This document shows positions 1 to 12,590 of a stretch of 64,000 nt of DNA, piece after piece. Below the pieces are notes generated by a model that did not search any database, was not told where the DNA came from, and saw nothing but the letters and a program-made list of their open reading frames with translations. Position numbers and translations under genes: made by a program. Every line of letters starts with the position of its first letter. Position 1 is the first letter of the stretch. Source of the stretch: Rotaria sordida (taxonomy: Eukaryota > Rotifera > Eurotatoria > Philodinida > Philodinidae); assembly GCA_905250125.1 (NCBI GenBank), contig CAJNOL010000591.1, positions 52,511-116,510 on the forward strand, in the 5' to 3' direction.

Positions 1-2
1 AT

Positions 3-3000
3 AAACGTGATCATGCACGAGAATTAATTTTACATGGTTGGCGACCATCATTAACTGAACAGGTAATTATATAAATTTCATATTTCGATAGCAAACTCTT
101 ATTGATGTGATGTAATATTTTTGATTATGTCATTTTGTTCTTTTTTTCTTCTAGGAATTATCATCTCCAACATTGATTCTTGATTTAATGGTTGCCTGTT
201 GGTCTGAGCATCCTCATGATCGTCCATCAGCAAAAGATATATATAAATTAGCAAGTTCATTAGAATTTCGACATTTAATGGATATAATTGAAATTGGTAA
301 TCGTGAAGAATTTAATGATTCAAATACATTAGCTGCTGTTTCTTATCGAGAAAGTATATGATGAATTTATTGCTTTTCTTTTTTTTCTTTTATTATTTTT
401 AAAAATATGATTTAATTAGATAATGAACATGATGATAATGATGATGATGATATCGATATTCCAACTGCAGATTGTTGGCTTATTCGACAATCAAAACAAG
501 AACAACAATCATCGATTGTTATTGTTGCTTATGATCAATTCAATGCTGTTAGTCAACAGGTTGGATTATAAACAAAAAAAAAATAGATTCTAATTTCGTG
601 AAACACGATCTAAAACAAGCGTTGAAGTATACGAATCAAAATTTGAATAGCCTTCCACAGATCGTGACAGTCGTTGGTATTCGACTCATAGACAGCGAAA
701 TCGAAGAACTGTACGGACAACTCAAGTTAGATAAATTACAAATTGTCGAAAGTTTTCTTCGCCGTCAGTATCTGAACTTACATACCTAACAAAGATTTTG
801 CAATAAAATAGGAAGCACCTGGCCTCGAAATCGGACCACTTTTTTATGGCCCAACTCGGGCCTGAAAGAAACTTCGTTTACAAAGATGTTTTTCTCAATA
901 GACAGCTATTCCATATTTTTCAACTTTTATAAAAAGTGATAACCAGGGGGGGGGGGAGGCAGCATGGAGAAGCTTTTCCCTACCTCCGCTCGGGATGAGC
1001 CAAATCTCAGAAAAAGTTATGTCAAAAATGGATTAAATCGTCGGGTCGGGCGGTCCGTTTCGAGACCTAGGTACCTTTCATCTGAATGGCATAAACAGAT
1101 TCGTCCCTTCCTATTCTTAGCTTCCTGGAAGGGATCTTATAAAGATTGTTGAGCCTATCCTAGATTCAAGAGTAGACAAAGTTAAGATTTCTAGCTTGTT
1201 TCATTCAAGAAGTATAGAAGTTTTCCAGAGACTTTCATTTTTGGTAAATTAAATCTCTGATCACTCGAAAATATCTCAAAATTCTCTATTAAATGATGAT
1301 ATTAATCTCGTTTTCAAAATGTTTCTCTATAATTTATGTGATCTATTATTAGCTCTCATATTTAAGTCCTACAAAACTTTTACTAATATAATTTTATTTT
1401 GCAAATATTTAGATAATTAATCTTGGCAATTGTGATATTCGTTCAATTTATTATCATAATCGTGATCATGTTATAATTTTAGCTGATCGTCAAAATATGA
1501 TCTATATTTATTGTACACAAACATTTCAAAAATTAAATCAATTTCTTCTTGTACATCATCAAGAAAATGGTCATCCAATACATATGTCAAGTTTATCTGA
1601 AACATCAATTATTTTTTTACTTTTATCTGATAATTCAATATATAGTATTGATCTATCAATACTTTTACATCGATCAAGAAATTTAAATCCAATAACAGTT
1701 GATCTTTGTTATCGTTATGTAGCTAATGTTTCATTACCAACATTTAAAATTCTTGCATTACCAACAGCTAGTGGTCGAAAGTAAAAATTGATATTTTTTT
1801 TTTTTTTGTTTTTAAATAAATTAATTTTATTTATGAATTTCTAATAATATTTTAGTGTAGAAATTTGGTGTGGTTGTTCATTAGGAAATTTACGTATTAT
1901 TGATGTTCGTACAGCTCAATTATCTGTTCAATTATCACATCAATTATTAACTGGTTCAAGTGCTGTACATTTACTTTGTGCATCGAAAAATTCACCTTAT
2001 CAATATTCAATTTGGACTGCAATGAAAACCGGTATCTTCTTTTTTTTTACTTTGATATTTTAAAAAAAGATTTTTCATGGATCACAAGAAAAAACATGAA
2101 AAGAAATCATCTTAAGATTTACAAAGTAGTCATTAAAAAAGTCTGTATTAATCCTATTGCTGAGAAGTTTGATGATCGAATTTCGAATTAAAATGGATTA
2201 TTATTATTTTTTGCTTAAATTTATTCAAATTTCTCTTAATATTTATCTAAATGAATCAATTCATATGAAAAGAAAAGTCCGCTGCTGAAGTATTTATATT
2301 TTGCTTTTTCTATAACTATTGATATACGTGATATTTCATTAGGTATGCAAAGTCCCATATATTCTTAGCAGACTTTATGTAAAGTAGAAATTTTTTGGAC
2401 CTTTGACATTTGCTCATCGTATTTCGGTTTCTGTCAAGAAGGCTAATTCTCTCTTCACCCACCGCGAAATCGTGTCAGCAACACTGTACCAGAAACCTCT
2501 CCACTAGAAAGTGCCCGCTTATCTTAACACCCCTCCTACCGTCAAAATTCTGGCTTCACTATTAACGAGGAAAGGTCCTCAAGTGATAAACCGGTTTCAA
2601 GTTGGCACTATATTCAATTGATAGGGTCTAGTGAGTAAGTGATATATTCTAGAATGATTTGGGTTGCTGAGATCGCGAGTGTTTAGTAGATTTTTCAGCG
2701 AAATCATACTCGTTAGACCTTATCAATTCAATATAATGTCAGCTTAAGAATGACTTCTCACTTGAGAACTTTTCCTTGTAGGATAAACTTACTATTCTTC
2801 TATAATTTACCTTTGTCTTTTTTTTTTTAAATCAATTATTATTGTTTTTTTCTTTTGATTTATTATGAAATTAATTTTGTAGAAAGTTTTGTATGTATTT
2901 GGAATCATCTCTCTCGTCGTATGACTAATCAAATTGATTGTGCACAAATTATTAGACGATCTAATGGTTAGAATTTTCTTTTTTTTTTTGTTTATATATA

Positions 3001-3476
3001 TTTTTATTTCTATTTTATTAGATGATTCAAATATAACTATTGATTCAATCTTACCTACTCGAATACTTGTATTTATTGGATTAAATACTGGTCATATAAT
3101 TATTGTTAAATCATTAAATATTCAAGTTTTATATACTGTTCATGCTTATGATCAACAAATTTTACATTTATTTGCACTTTCTTCATCCGCTTTATCATCA
3201 TCAACAACAGCAACAACAAATGAATTAAATGATAATCGATTTATAACACAATTTAAATATTTACAAGAAAAATTTGAATTACATCGATTTAATCGAGGAT
3301 ATAATTTTCGTACTCCATTTCTAACTAGATCTGATGATAATGATCTTGATAATATATCATATATGTTAGCTATTGGTTATGGAGCAAAACCATGTCAATC
3401 AATTTTACAATTACAAAAATATTCATCAGATTCAATTTTCTTACAGACATGGTCATTAGATGATTTTATTCTCTAA
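3..3476 (+). CDS. LRRK: LRRK-type Roco protein kinase, 3' part (kinase C-terminus and WD40-like domain)
   Basis: Partial gene; its 5' end lies outside the window. Exons inferred: 3-62, 155-353, 420-559, 1413-1780, 1856-2031, 2883-2966 and 3022-3476, all with GT-AG borders and a continuous frame. The second exon holds the end of a Ser/Thr kinase domain: a CWSEHPHDRPSA block (kinase subdomain XI Arg) followed by a short helix. After an acidic D-rich linker comes a beta-propeller-like region with motifs resembling the LRRK1/2 C-terminus (VEIWCGCSLGN, ESFVCIWNH, a GLNTGHI strand). It ends in a hydrophobic LDDFIL tail before TAA. LRRK proteins couple a Roc-COR GTPase to the kinase and act at membranes and microtubules; that is family knowledge. 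Two introns are large: 560-1412, which contains a G-run near 945, and 2032-2882, which contains a hairpin repeat. LRRK1 versus LRRK2 cannot be decided here. Confidence 0.82.
2566..2781. repeat. Intronic imperfect inverted repeat (foldback)
   Basis: Two arms of about 70 nt inside the large LRRK intron. The left arm (about 2566-2636) carries GGTCCTCAAGTGA and TTCAATTGATAGGGTCTAG. The right arm (about 2708-2781) carries their reverse complements with scattered mismatches and a small bulge. There is no ORF inside. It looks like a decayed foldback miniature element; no target duplication was identified. Confidence 0.6.
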
Positions 3477-5949
3477 TATTATATATATATCATATTTGAC
3501 TTAATCGATATAGATAAATACAGTAATAGAACGAGTATTAACAACTTATTTCCATTCATCTGTGATACTCGACATTGAATTAATTAGATGATAATAATAC
3601 TACATTACGTGAAAAACAAGAAATACCTTGTTTTGTTGTTTCTAGTCAATGTTATTATTTGATTGTAAATATATAATTATTAAATAAATAGATGAAATAT
3701 TGAACAGTATTTTAGGAGAGAATTTTTTTTTGTTTCGATTTAATTATATGTGAATTGAAAAAAAAAAATAAAGAACTACAACTAAACATTTCATTCCTGA
3801 TATCAATAAGTTGTTTATGTAAAAGTGATTTTTCTTTTTTGATTTCTATTTACTGTGAATCGATCTTAGTTCAGACACTTCAACAATAAAAATAGACGAT
3901 TTTAACAAGTGTTTCATAGTGATTTCATTAACATTTGAAAGAAAAAAGAATTTGCATTAACTATACTCTTGTTTTCGTTTTGTTTTTAATCAGATAATGT
4001 TACAATGACCTTGAAAATTTTATTTGAGATAGTCAACATTGCAGATATACACATGTTTTACTTCAATATATGCTATTGTTCAGTAATTAATTTTGATGGT
4101 TCGCAATTCTTAACATTTTCTATTTTGAATGTTATACTCCAAGAAATTTTGTTTTTATAATACTGCTCGTGATTTTCATGTATTTATGAGAAAGTGTCGA
4201 ATAAAAAAAAAACATCAAAGTTAATTACTCAATAAGAGCGTATTTTGAATTAAATAGCATTTGCTTGCAGTACTTCGAGAATACGTTAGCTATTTCTTGA
4301 TGAGAAGTTAATATATCTTTTTATTAACGAAATGATCAATGAACAAGTTCTAAAAATTCGAAAATTTTGTCAAGATTCAAAAAATTTCTTGTAAATCATA
4401 AGAAATATTCTGCTGTAATCAATATAATAATTTGTTTAATTTAATAGTAATTCAAAAAGATTTTTACTTATTTAAATAATAAATTCGAATTGTCTTTTAT
4501 CTGTAGGATTTTATTAAAAACTAAAACTAATGTAATCGAAAATCTATCACGATTAACATTGAAATTATTCAATATAACTAATTAATATCGTTACCATTCA
4601 ATTTTGAAAAATTCAAAAAAAATTTTTAGTAAAACATAACAAATTAACATATCTACTCAAAAGAATTATTTAGCATGCCAAATAGTCCTAGTACTGTATT
4701 GGATATTAGTGAAAATCGTTTTTTCTACTGATAAACTGAACTTAATCAAAGAAACGATGAGAACTAAATTGCCGAATATTCAAATAATTTATTAAATAGA
4801 ATGATAACAATATGAACATTAATCATTGTTTTGAAATAACAAAAAAATCTTGTTATTGAAACTGATTTTAATATAAGAACAAATGTCGAAAGCAAAATAT
4901 TCTTCTAAATATATCAATAAATACAAATTGAGTTTTTATTTGAGAAAACAATTCTTCGGTCAATTGATCATGATCAGCAATGATTTCAAATCTTCAGTAC
5001 TTCAATTTTTCCATACTTTACAGCACTGTCTTTTATGTAACACAAGTCAAAAGTGATGCGTTTACGTCGTGTCGTTTTCTGCTATGCTGTAAAGTGATGA
5101 AAATGAAGAGAGAAATGGTCTTAAGTCGGGTGTTTCTACATAGGATGATGAATCACAACGAAATGTTGTGAACTATAATGAAGTAAATACGCTGTTTTTT
5201 TTTAATGTTATCTAGGTTTCAGCAGCTTTATGAGGACTCAAACTTATGAATTAATTGAATCAATGACTCCATGCCTGAGTAGTCAATAAAAATGTATATG
5301 CGTCTTTAGGTCTACGCATTCGCCCTTATGTATCAAATATGGCTCGTTTTTTGGCAGCTGTACCATCGAAAAAAATTTTGGTTGATATACTCATTAAATT
5401 TTTGAATCTGTACAAATTCAAATATAAAATAAATTAACATGAAAATTATTGTTATATCAGTATGTATATGAGCCTGTTAAAGCATATTAAATTGAATATT
5501 TTTTCATCACTCTTTCGATTTTAAGTTGTCATTCACAAACGTCAGTGTTGATTAGTGGGCATTTTTTTTTAAAGAAATATTATAGTGCAAATGATTTGAA
5601 AAAAAAATAGCAAAATGAATTTCTTCAGTTACTGTTAGACACGATAGCTGAGCGGTTATGCCGTCTCTATCTAGTTTTCTAGGAGCATATAGGATAGACA
5701 ATGTAGTTATGATATAACATTATTCCGAATACTAGCGACATCCAGATAAGTGACACATGTTATTGTTTTAATTGGATTATTGTTTATCGTACAAAATATT
5801 TCCCCTTGTCGGTTTTGTTATTCAATAGAATTTAATACGGTACTTGATTTTTCTTTATGAAAAATTATATACCATATCCAATAAAGTCGTTTAGTTCTAC
5901 ATCTTGAAATATTTTTCATGTAATTGTAAATTTGTTTTTTGTATTAAAG
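3477..5949. other. Intergenic, AT-rich, no gene seen
   Basis: About 2.5 kb with only short, low-quality ORFs. A tRNA A-box-like string (TAGCTGAGCGGT) lies near 5647, but no B box follows. The last bases before the next gene (TTGTTTTTTGTATTAAAG) look like a splice acceptor abutting its ATG. Confidence 0.6.
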
Positions 5950-8900
5950 ATGCATTGTTCATTTTTTATTCTCTTGGTGATGACGATCATTAATCTTATT
6001 TCATCTAGTCATCATTCCAATCCTGGACATCTTCAACCATTTGGTACAGTTGGATCATTAATAAATATTGAAGAAATAAATGGAGAACATCTAAATATAT
6101 TAAAATTTTTTACAAATTATATATCAAAATTAGAACCAATTGTTTTTCGTCAAGTATTAATTAATAATATACATTATAATATATGGCAAACTGATGAACA
6201 ACTTGAAAATGAAATTGATGGTTTATCAAAAATAAATATTTATGTTGAATCATTAAAACAACGACAACGAATTCAAATGGAATTTGGAGATTTTCTTGAT
6301 AAATATGAAAAAGAAAGTTTATTATTTGCTGATAATTTACCTGAAATTCTTCGGTAAAATAGAGAAATTTCAAATAAATTCATATGATTACAATTTTTCA
6401 TATTTAATAGACAAAATTGTTATAATAAGAAAAATGAATAGATTTTTTATGCAAATCTAGGACGATGAGTATGTAGTTCATAGATAGCTCAGTAGTATGA
6501 TTGTATATCTCGGTGGTGGTTGAATTCATTAGGTACAAATTCTTCCCTAACAAATAAAGACAAAAGGTATCAGACCTAGAACCTATCGAGTTGGTCCTGG
6601 AAAAGTATCCTTGATCTTCAGAGTAAACAGCTTTGTCGAAATTAGGAGTAGTATGATTTGGCTTCGGGGTTCAAAAATTTTGGATTCGACCGGCTTCTTA
6701 ACAACACTCCTCTAGACTTCCTGGGAATTTAAATAGTTGGAATATATTTTTGAATTTTTCGGAATAGCTTAAGGATCTCCATAGAAAATCGAATCTTTTG
6801 AAGTTGAGTTTTAATATATAGCTTTTTGGAAAATTACCATATTTTCGCGTTTTTTGGTTTTCAGTTTTGAAAAACTTGCATTATCATTGAATAGAATATT
6901 TTTATATTAATCAGCATGTCAGATGGCGTTAGTTATTTCTATCTATTACGTAATTTAAAATGATCCACTGGAATATATTGAAAATATTCAATTGTAATAT
7001 GATTTTTGTTCTGGATTTGAATGAAAAAAATCCATTTCTAAAACTTCTTTAGCATTTTTCTCAAAACACGATTTCTAGACAGGAAAATTGAAATAACTTC
7101 CACTTGGATCGGATACAATCGATGTTTTTTTTTTTGCTTTTAAAATGCTTATAAAAAATGATGAATGGAAAAGAGTTTCAAAATTTTGTCCGATGAAAAG
7201 TTATGGATAGATGCTAGCTTTAATTTGAAATCAGCCCGAGTTCTCTGTATCCTACAGAATTATTTCAATTCTTTTGGGAAGTAGGAAAACATGTTGGAAG
7301 TTCGATCTAGTCAGACTGAAATTTTTATCACTAGAATTTCTCATTAGGATCAATCGTTTCTAAACATTTCAGTCCAAACGGTCTATTCCAAGTCATCCTT
7401 GGACTGCAGTTTTTTGTTCTATTAGTATAATAGAATACAAAATTTTAGATTTGATGAATTAAATCTTAGGAAAAGTGAAGTACATCAATATGAATTTTAT
7501 TTTTTAGTAAATATCTTGTCGTTCCACAACCTTTACAATGTGATGAAGTTTTACCTACATTACAATCGGCAGTTCGTATTGATCTTAATTTTTTTCCTAA
7601 AATAATGTTTTAATTTTTGTATAGATTCTCGTTATAAATGGTAAAAATACATCACCATTAATGTTCAATCAAGAATATGATTCTATACTTTGTCTTCTTC
7701 GTGGTAATAAACGTATGGTACTTGTTAATACAAATAAATATCCTGATGTTCGTCAAGTAAGTAAAATAAAAAATCTTCATGATTTATTGAAAATAATTTT
7801 CTCTTTCGAAGATTATTATTCCAGGCAATCGACAATCTCGTAGACCACCGATTAATCCAGAAAAGTAATTTTTTTTTTTTTTGAAATACGATCTACAAAA
7901 GAATATTGAAGTATAGAAATAGAAAATACATTCTTCTTAGCAATGCTTCTTCCTTCTATCGCATGAGAGACGGTTGTACTTTGAAAAGATGATGAAGAAA
8001 TATGTCCTAAGATAGATAGAATAAAGTAATCTTCGTGTAATTAACAACAATAACTATATCATATTTTAATTGTCGAAGGAATTGTACTAATAGATTTATT
8101 ATATTTTTAAGAGTTGATTTTAATCAATATCCTGAATTAGAAAATATTGATTATTATGTTACTAATTTAACTGCTGGTGATTGTTTATTTATACCAAATG
8201 AATGGATATTTCAAGAACGTTCATTAGATAAAACAATATCGATTATATATAATATTGATCATAAACAAATATTAAATATTAATATAGATGAAATAAAAAT
8301 TTGTTCAACAAAAAATACATTTGATTCTTCATTTACACTTGATCAAATTGATTGGTCAAAAATAGAAAATGAACCACAAAATTTAAAGTAAAAATGAAGA
8401 AATAATTTTTTTTATGTTTTTATTTTTATTTTTTTTATTGATAGAGAAATTATCATACGTTTAGTTAATTCACAATCAAATAATTTTGAAAAATGGCAAG
8501 AAACATTTTCGAAAGTAATTTTTCATAATTAATGAAAATAATTTTAGAATTTACTTTTTTTTGCGTTTTTCTTAGTATTTTTCATTCGATTTATCTTCAG
8601 ATTCTGAAACAGCAGCTATTTTTGATGAAGTATATAATTCAATGTTTATAAAATAAATATATAATTTATTTCTTTAGTTCTATGGTATTATTGATATAGA
8701 TGGTAATGGTGAAATAACAATGAATGAAGTTGAACAAATTAATGGAGCGGTAATGTGGAAAATTTTACATGTTTTTTCTTTTTTTATAAAAAAAAATTCT
8801 TTTTATTTTTTAGCATCAACATCACATTTCTGACGTTCTCTATGAAATGATAAAATTAGCTCATGATAAACAAAAAGATGATTTAGAAACAAAAATTAAT

Positions 8901-9011
8901 ATAGAAGATGAAAATACACAAGAAATATTAGAAAATGAAGAATTAGAAGATACAGAAAATGAAAATATGGACGAACATTTACATTTACAAAATTTTAAAA
9001 CTGATTTATAA
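5950..9011 (+). CDS. Secreted/ER JmjC-like cupin protein with EF-hand, likely lacking catalytic metal ligands
   Basis: Nine exons inferred: 5950-6353, 7508-7571, 7625-7756, 7825-7864, 8114-8387, 8445-8514, 8576-8629, 8678-8749 and 8814-9011, giving 435 aa. The N-terminus (MHCSFFILLVMTIINLISSS) is a clear signal peptide. The middle resembles a cupin_8/JmjC fold: an EYDSILCLLRGNKRMVLV strand pair and a GDCLFIPNEW block. At the positions where active Fe(II)/2-oxoglutarate enzymes carry H-x-D and the distal His, this protein shows F-x-Q and F. It is therefore probably a non-catalytic member. A canonical EF-hand loop (DIDGNGEITMNE, about residues 352-363) predicts Ca2+ binding, and an acidic tail follows. 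The C-terminus KTDL is only loosely like an ER-retrieval signal. The start is the first ATG giving the signal peptide. The 1.15-kb first intron has a tRNA-like patch. It is the first of four tightly spaced same-strand genes. Confidence 0.78.
6485..6527 (+). repeat. Possible tRNA-derived SINE promoter remnant
   Basis: TAGCTCAGTAGT (6485-6496) matches the RNA polymerase III A box, and GGTTGAATTC (6518-6527) is near the B-box consensus. The 33-nt spacing is shorter than in a real tRNA and no cloverleaf forms. It is at best a degenerate SINE head within the first intron of the JmjC-like gene. Confidence 0.22.
7989..8099 (+). repeat. Copy of a dispersed intronic repeat (3' part)
   Basis: GATGAAGAAATATGTC ... 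CTAATAGATTTATT shares an ordered series of words with 10681-10768, 35750-35805 and 54262-54334. The upstream word ACGATCTA...GTTGAAGTATA recurs near 596, 7889 and 53787. All these copies lie inside introns of unrelated genes. Confidence 0.45.
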
Positions 9012-9107
9012 TTTTAATTTTTGTTTTATTTTATTTATTCAATTAAAAAATATAAAATCTCAAAATTGTTTTCTGTTTTGTTAAAAAAAAAAAAAAAAAC
9101 ATCTTTA

Positions 9108-9119
9108 TATATTCATCAG
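9108..9119 (+). promoter_or_regulatory. Candidate trans-splice acceptor before LANCL
   Basis: An AG (9118-9119, in ATTCATCAG) lies 22 nt before the LANCL ATG and about 100 bp after the stop of the upstream gene. Bdelloids are known to use spliced-leader trans-splicing, so this may be where the leader is joined. Pattern only; no transcript evidence. Confidence 0.3.
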
Positions 9120-9141
9120 TAATTTGTTGCAATATCAACAC

Positions 9142-12100
9142 ATGTCTTGTCTTTCAACATCTTCTTCTTCTTCTTCTTCAGATAATTTGATCATGAGCGA
9201 TCGATTTTTTAAAAATAATTATCATGATTATAATGGTGAACAATATCTCGGATCTGATAATCGAGTTTGTTATTTATTAATTCTTTTGTCAATAATTATT
9301 TATTTAATTTTTATTTAGTTAGTATCTCAATTAGAATCAACTATAACTCAATGGATTGGACAATATTTACATAAACTTGAACAAAATCTCAATCGAACTG
9401 ATCCAACTGATGGAACAGTTTATACTGGTAGTGCAGGTAATAAAAAAAAACAAGAAATCAAAAAATTTCTTTATTGAATGTTGTTTTTTTTTTTTTAATT
9501 TAAAATACTAGGTATTGCATTACTCTACATACATCTTGCTAAACTTTTACCAGATCAAAGAAGTAATTATATATCAAAAGCAAAAACATTAATTGATTCA
9601 GCATTAAAACAACGTGATGGTAAAAAAAAAATAATTTCAATTATTATTTAATTTTATATATATATATATATATAAATTCAAAATTAGGACGAGTCATAAC
9701 ATTTTTATGTGGTGATCTAGGACCATTATCAATTGCAGCAGTAATTTATTATAATTTAGGTGATCAAAAAACATCCGATAAATTTATTGAAAAGTAAGCA
9801 AATATATAGAAAATAATTAAATGAATTTCTTCTTAGAATTTTATCTATGAAGAAACATGCATTAAGTCATTCAAATCCAGATGAATATTTATATGGTCGT
9901 GCCGGTTATCTTTATACATTAATATTTCTTCAAAGAGAAATTGGACATCATATTATCGATAATCAACATATTACTGATGTAAATAAAATAAAACTTTTTG
10001 TTTTTTGAAATTCAATTATTTATTTTTAAGATATTTGAAGCTATGATTAAATCAGGTGAAAAATATGCACGACAAACAGGTTCAACATCTCCATTAATGT
10101 ATCAATGGCATGATTCAGAATATTTGGGAGCAGCACATGGTGTTTCTGGAATAATTTATCTTCTTCTTAAAGTATAAATTTTTCTTTTTGTTTTTCTTTT
10201 CAATATTCAAATATTGAATAGATAGCAAATCATGAATCATTTCCTCATCTTCGATCATATATTGATTCACATTTATTACCAACAATTGAATTTCTTAAAT
10301 CAAAATGTTTGTCAAGTGGTAATTATATGTCATCAAGTGATAGTAAATCAGATAAACTTGTACAATGGTGTCATGGTGCACCCGGTTTTGTTTATTTATT
10401 TAATCGAGCATATGAAGTAAGTTTAGAAAAAAAAAAAAAGAAGTCAACTTTCATAATGTTTGATTGATGAGAAAATCTTTATTTGAGATATTAATTATTC
10501 TCTATTGACACACACATACGTATCAACATCTGAAATATTGTGCATACAAAATCTAACAAACATAAAGGTGATAGTTTGCTTTCCCCTTCGACAGACGTTG
10601 TTGATATACGATCAATAATGTCTTGTTATAATATATGAACTGTTTCTTTATTGCATTTCGAGAGAATTAAGTAAAAGGATAGTGAAGAAATGTGTCTTAA
10701 AATAGAACGAATAAAAGAATCGTGTTTCATATTTTAATCCCGTAGAGATTGCGCTAATAGATTTTTTAAGGTCTCCCTAAAAAAAGTCACTTTTCGTCAG
10801 AATCATCGAAATTGAAATAAATTCATGAGGGAATAGCCTCTTCATCTGCTCTTTCATATGCGACAAAAATTTTGGAAAACTTTCTTCACTTCCTGTTCGA
10901 AAAACAAGCCGAAAATCATTTTTTTCGTTTGTCTTAGAAGAACGTGAGTTTGATTATGCATCTCCAGCGGCACTCTACTACAACATGATATAAAGTCAAA
11001 TATTTTTTTTTGTCGTTTGAAACTGCAGTGTCTATGAGATTAGAACGCCATTTTTAGAGAGTTTTTTTCTTTTGAGTCATTGACCTTTCGATTCTTTTTT
11101 TTTCTCTTAAAAAGTAAACGTTTAAAAAAGGACTCTCATAGGCACACATGTTCTTTCAAACAAAAAAAAAATACTAAATGTATAGACTGAAGACCACAGA
11201 GAATTTTTGGACCCTTGTTTGGCTAATATCTCCATCAAACATCAGGGTACAGAGCTCTTTGAAAGAAACTGTGTATCATTGAAAATTTATACAAATTATG
11301 TCAAAGTAGAAGCTGATTCATGTCCTAGAGATAATCCTTAAGATTCTGTTATTAGAAGAACTCGAGGTGTGAGAGTAAGCAAGAATTTGAAATTTACTTC
11401 TGTATCAATCTTTTAGTAAGTTTAAAATTAAAAAATAGCTAAATTTTTTTGAAAAATAAAAAGATTAATAATTTCAGAAATCAGATAAAAACATGGACAA
11501 AAAAAGAACATTCTCCTTTTTGGAGTGTATGATTGTGTCGATTCTCTTATGGAAACTTTGCATGATTCTTGTAAATACAATATTTACTATTGAAGAGAAA
11601 CTATTCACATATAATCCTTATTTTATTTGTTAATATTTACTTAAAGATTATTAAAAACGAACATTTTATTCTATGTTGATAACAAATGAAATAAAGAGCA
11701 AGTTTTTCTCAAATTAAAAGATTCCCAAAAACAAGGTAGTAGCATCTAAAACTTCTCAGATATATCTTATAAAATCTAGTTATTTTATGAAAAATCATAT
11801 ATACAATGAATTCAAATAGTGATTTTTGTAGAAAATTTTCGAAGATGAAAAGGATTGCTTAGCTTATACGAATAGGGTTTTCGAAGTTTTTTAACTCATA
11901 TAATTCTGATTGAATTATTCAGAATGATAGAATAAATATTAACAGAGTTATTTTTCTCTTAGATAACTGGTAACAGTTCATATATACAACGAGCTTCATC
12001 AGCGGGTGATGTTATTTGGGAGCGTGGACTTTTAACAAAAGGTTATGGTCTTTGTCATGGTATAGCAGGTAATGGTTATGCATTGCTTGATCTATATCGT

Positions 12101-12417
12101 GTAACACAGGATCCAAAATGGCTTCATCGAGCAATAAAAGTTAGTTTATAAATTTGAATTTTTGTATTAATATACATTTTTTGTTTTTTGCTATTTTTAG
12201 TTTGCTGAATTTTGTTTGGATTATGGAAAACATAATTTAGCAAGAACACCAGATCATCCATTTTCACTTTTTGAAGGTAAAATATTAATATTTTGTTTTT
12301 TTTTTTTGTAAGATAAAATTTAATTTTCTTTGTTATTTTTTAGGTTTAGCTGGAACGATTTATTATATGGCTGATATACTTACTCCAACATCTGCTCGAT
12401 TTCCAACATTTGAATAA
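9142..12417 (+). CDS. LANCL1: LanC-like protein (LANCL1/2 family)
   Basis: Ten exons inferred: 9142-9264, 9319-9436, 9512-9619, 9688-9793, 9837-9978, 10031-10171, 10222-10416, 11963-12139, 12201-12276 and 12344-12417. They give 419 aa, or 402 aa from the ATG at 9193. The 9193 start (MSDRFFKNNYHDYN) aligns with vertebrate LANCL1; the 17-residue Ser-rich extension could be leader sequence. The alpha-toroid repeats are visible as GTVYTGSAG, FLCGDLGPL, YGRAGY, GAAHGVSG, WCHGAPG, LCHGIAG and FEGLAG. The zinc ligands are Cys296, Cys342 and His343 (long numbering), matching human Cys276/Cys322/His323. Family members bind glutathione and are reported to add it to dehydrated Ser/Thr residues in proteins. 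The ending ARFPTFE matches the conserved LANCL C-terminus. The seventh intron (10417-11962) is 1.5 kb, carries a dispersed-repeat copy, and has no ORF of note. Confidence 0.95.
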
Positions 12418-12574
12418 TTAAGAGAAAAAAAAAAAGATATTTAATTCAAGCTGAAATTTTTTCACTTGTAAAAAAAAAAACAAACATTTTTTCTTGTAAT
12501 GTTAACTCAACATATTATTGATCTGTTATATCACGCACATAGATTTTTTTTATTCATGAATCTCAATGAATTAA

Positions 12575-12588
12575 ATACTGTATTTTAG
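12575..12588 (+). promoter_or_regulatory. Candidate trans-splice acceptor before EXOSC4
   Basis: CTGTATTTTAG ends 2 nt before the EXOSC4 ATG, and the upstream LANCL stop is only 173 bp away. The very short potential leader and tight spacing fit an operon-like trans-splice site. Inference only. Confidence 0.38.
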
Positions 12589-12590
12589 AT

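Noticed and set aside
598..789. 63-codon ORF inside the LRRK intron with less AT-biased composition
   Set aside because: Starts with a non-ATG codon, lacks recognisable motifs, and lies between in-frame exons with good splice sites; its start overlaps the dispersed intronic repeat word.
964..1152. 62-codon ORF after a G-run in the same intron
   Set aside because: No family resemblance; a short open stretch in locally GC-richer intron sequence.
5022..5095. Perfect 10-bp inverted repeat CTTTACAGCA/TGCTGTAAAG
   Set aside because: Short arms with a roughly 60-nt loop; expected by chance at this scale.
5640..5700. tRNA-Ser/Leu-like string (TAGCTGAGCGGT) in the intergenic region
   Set aside because: No B box, no acceptor stem pairing, and no anticodon arm could be drawn.
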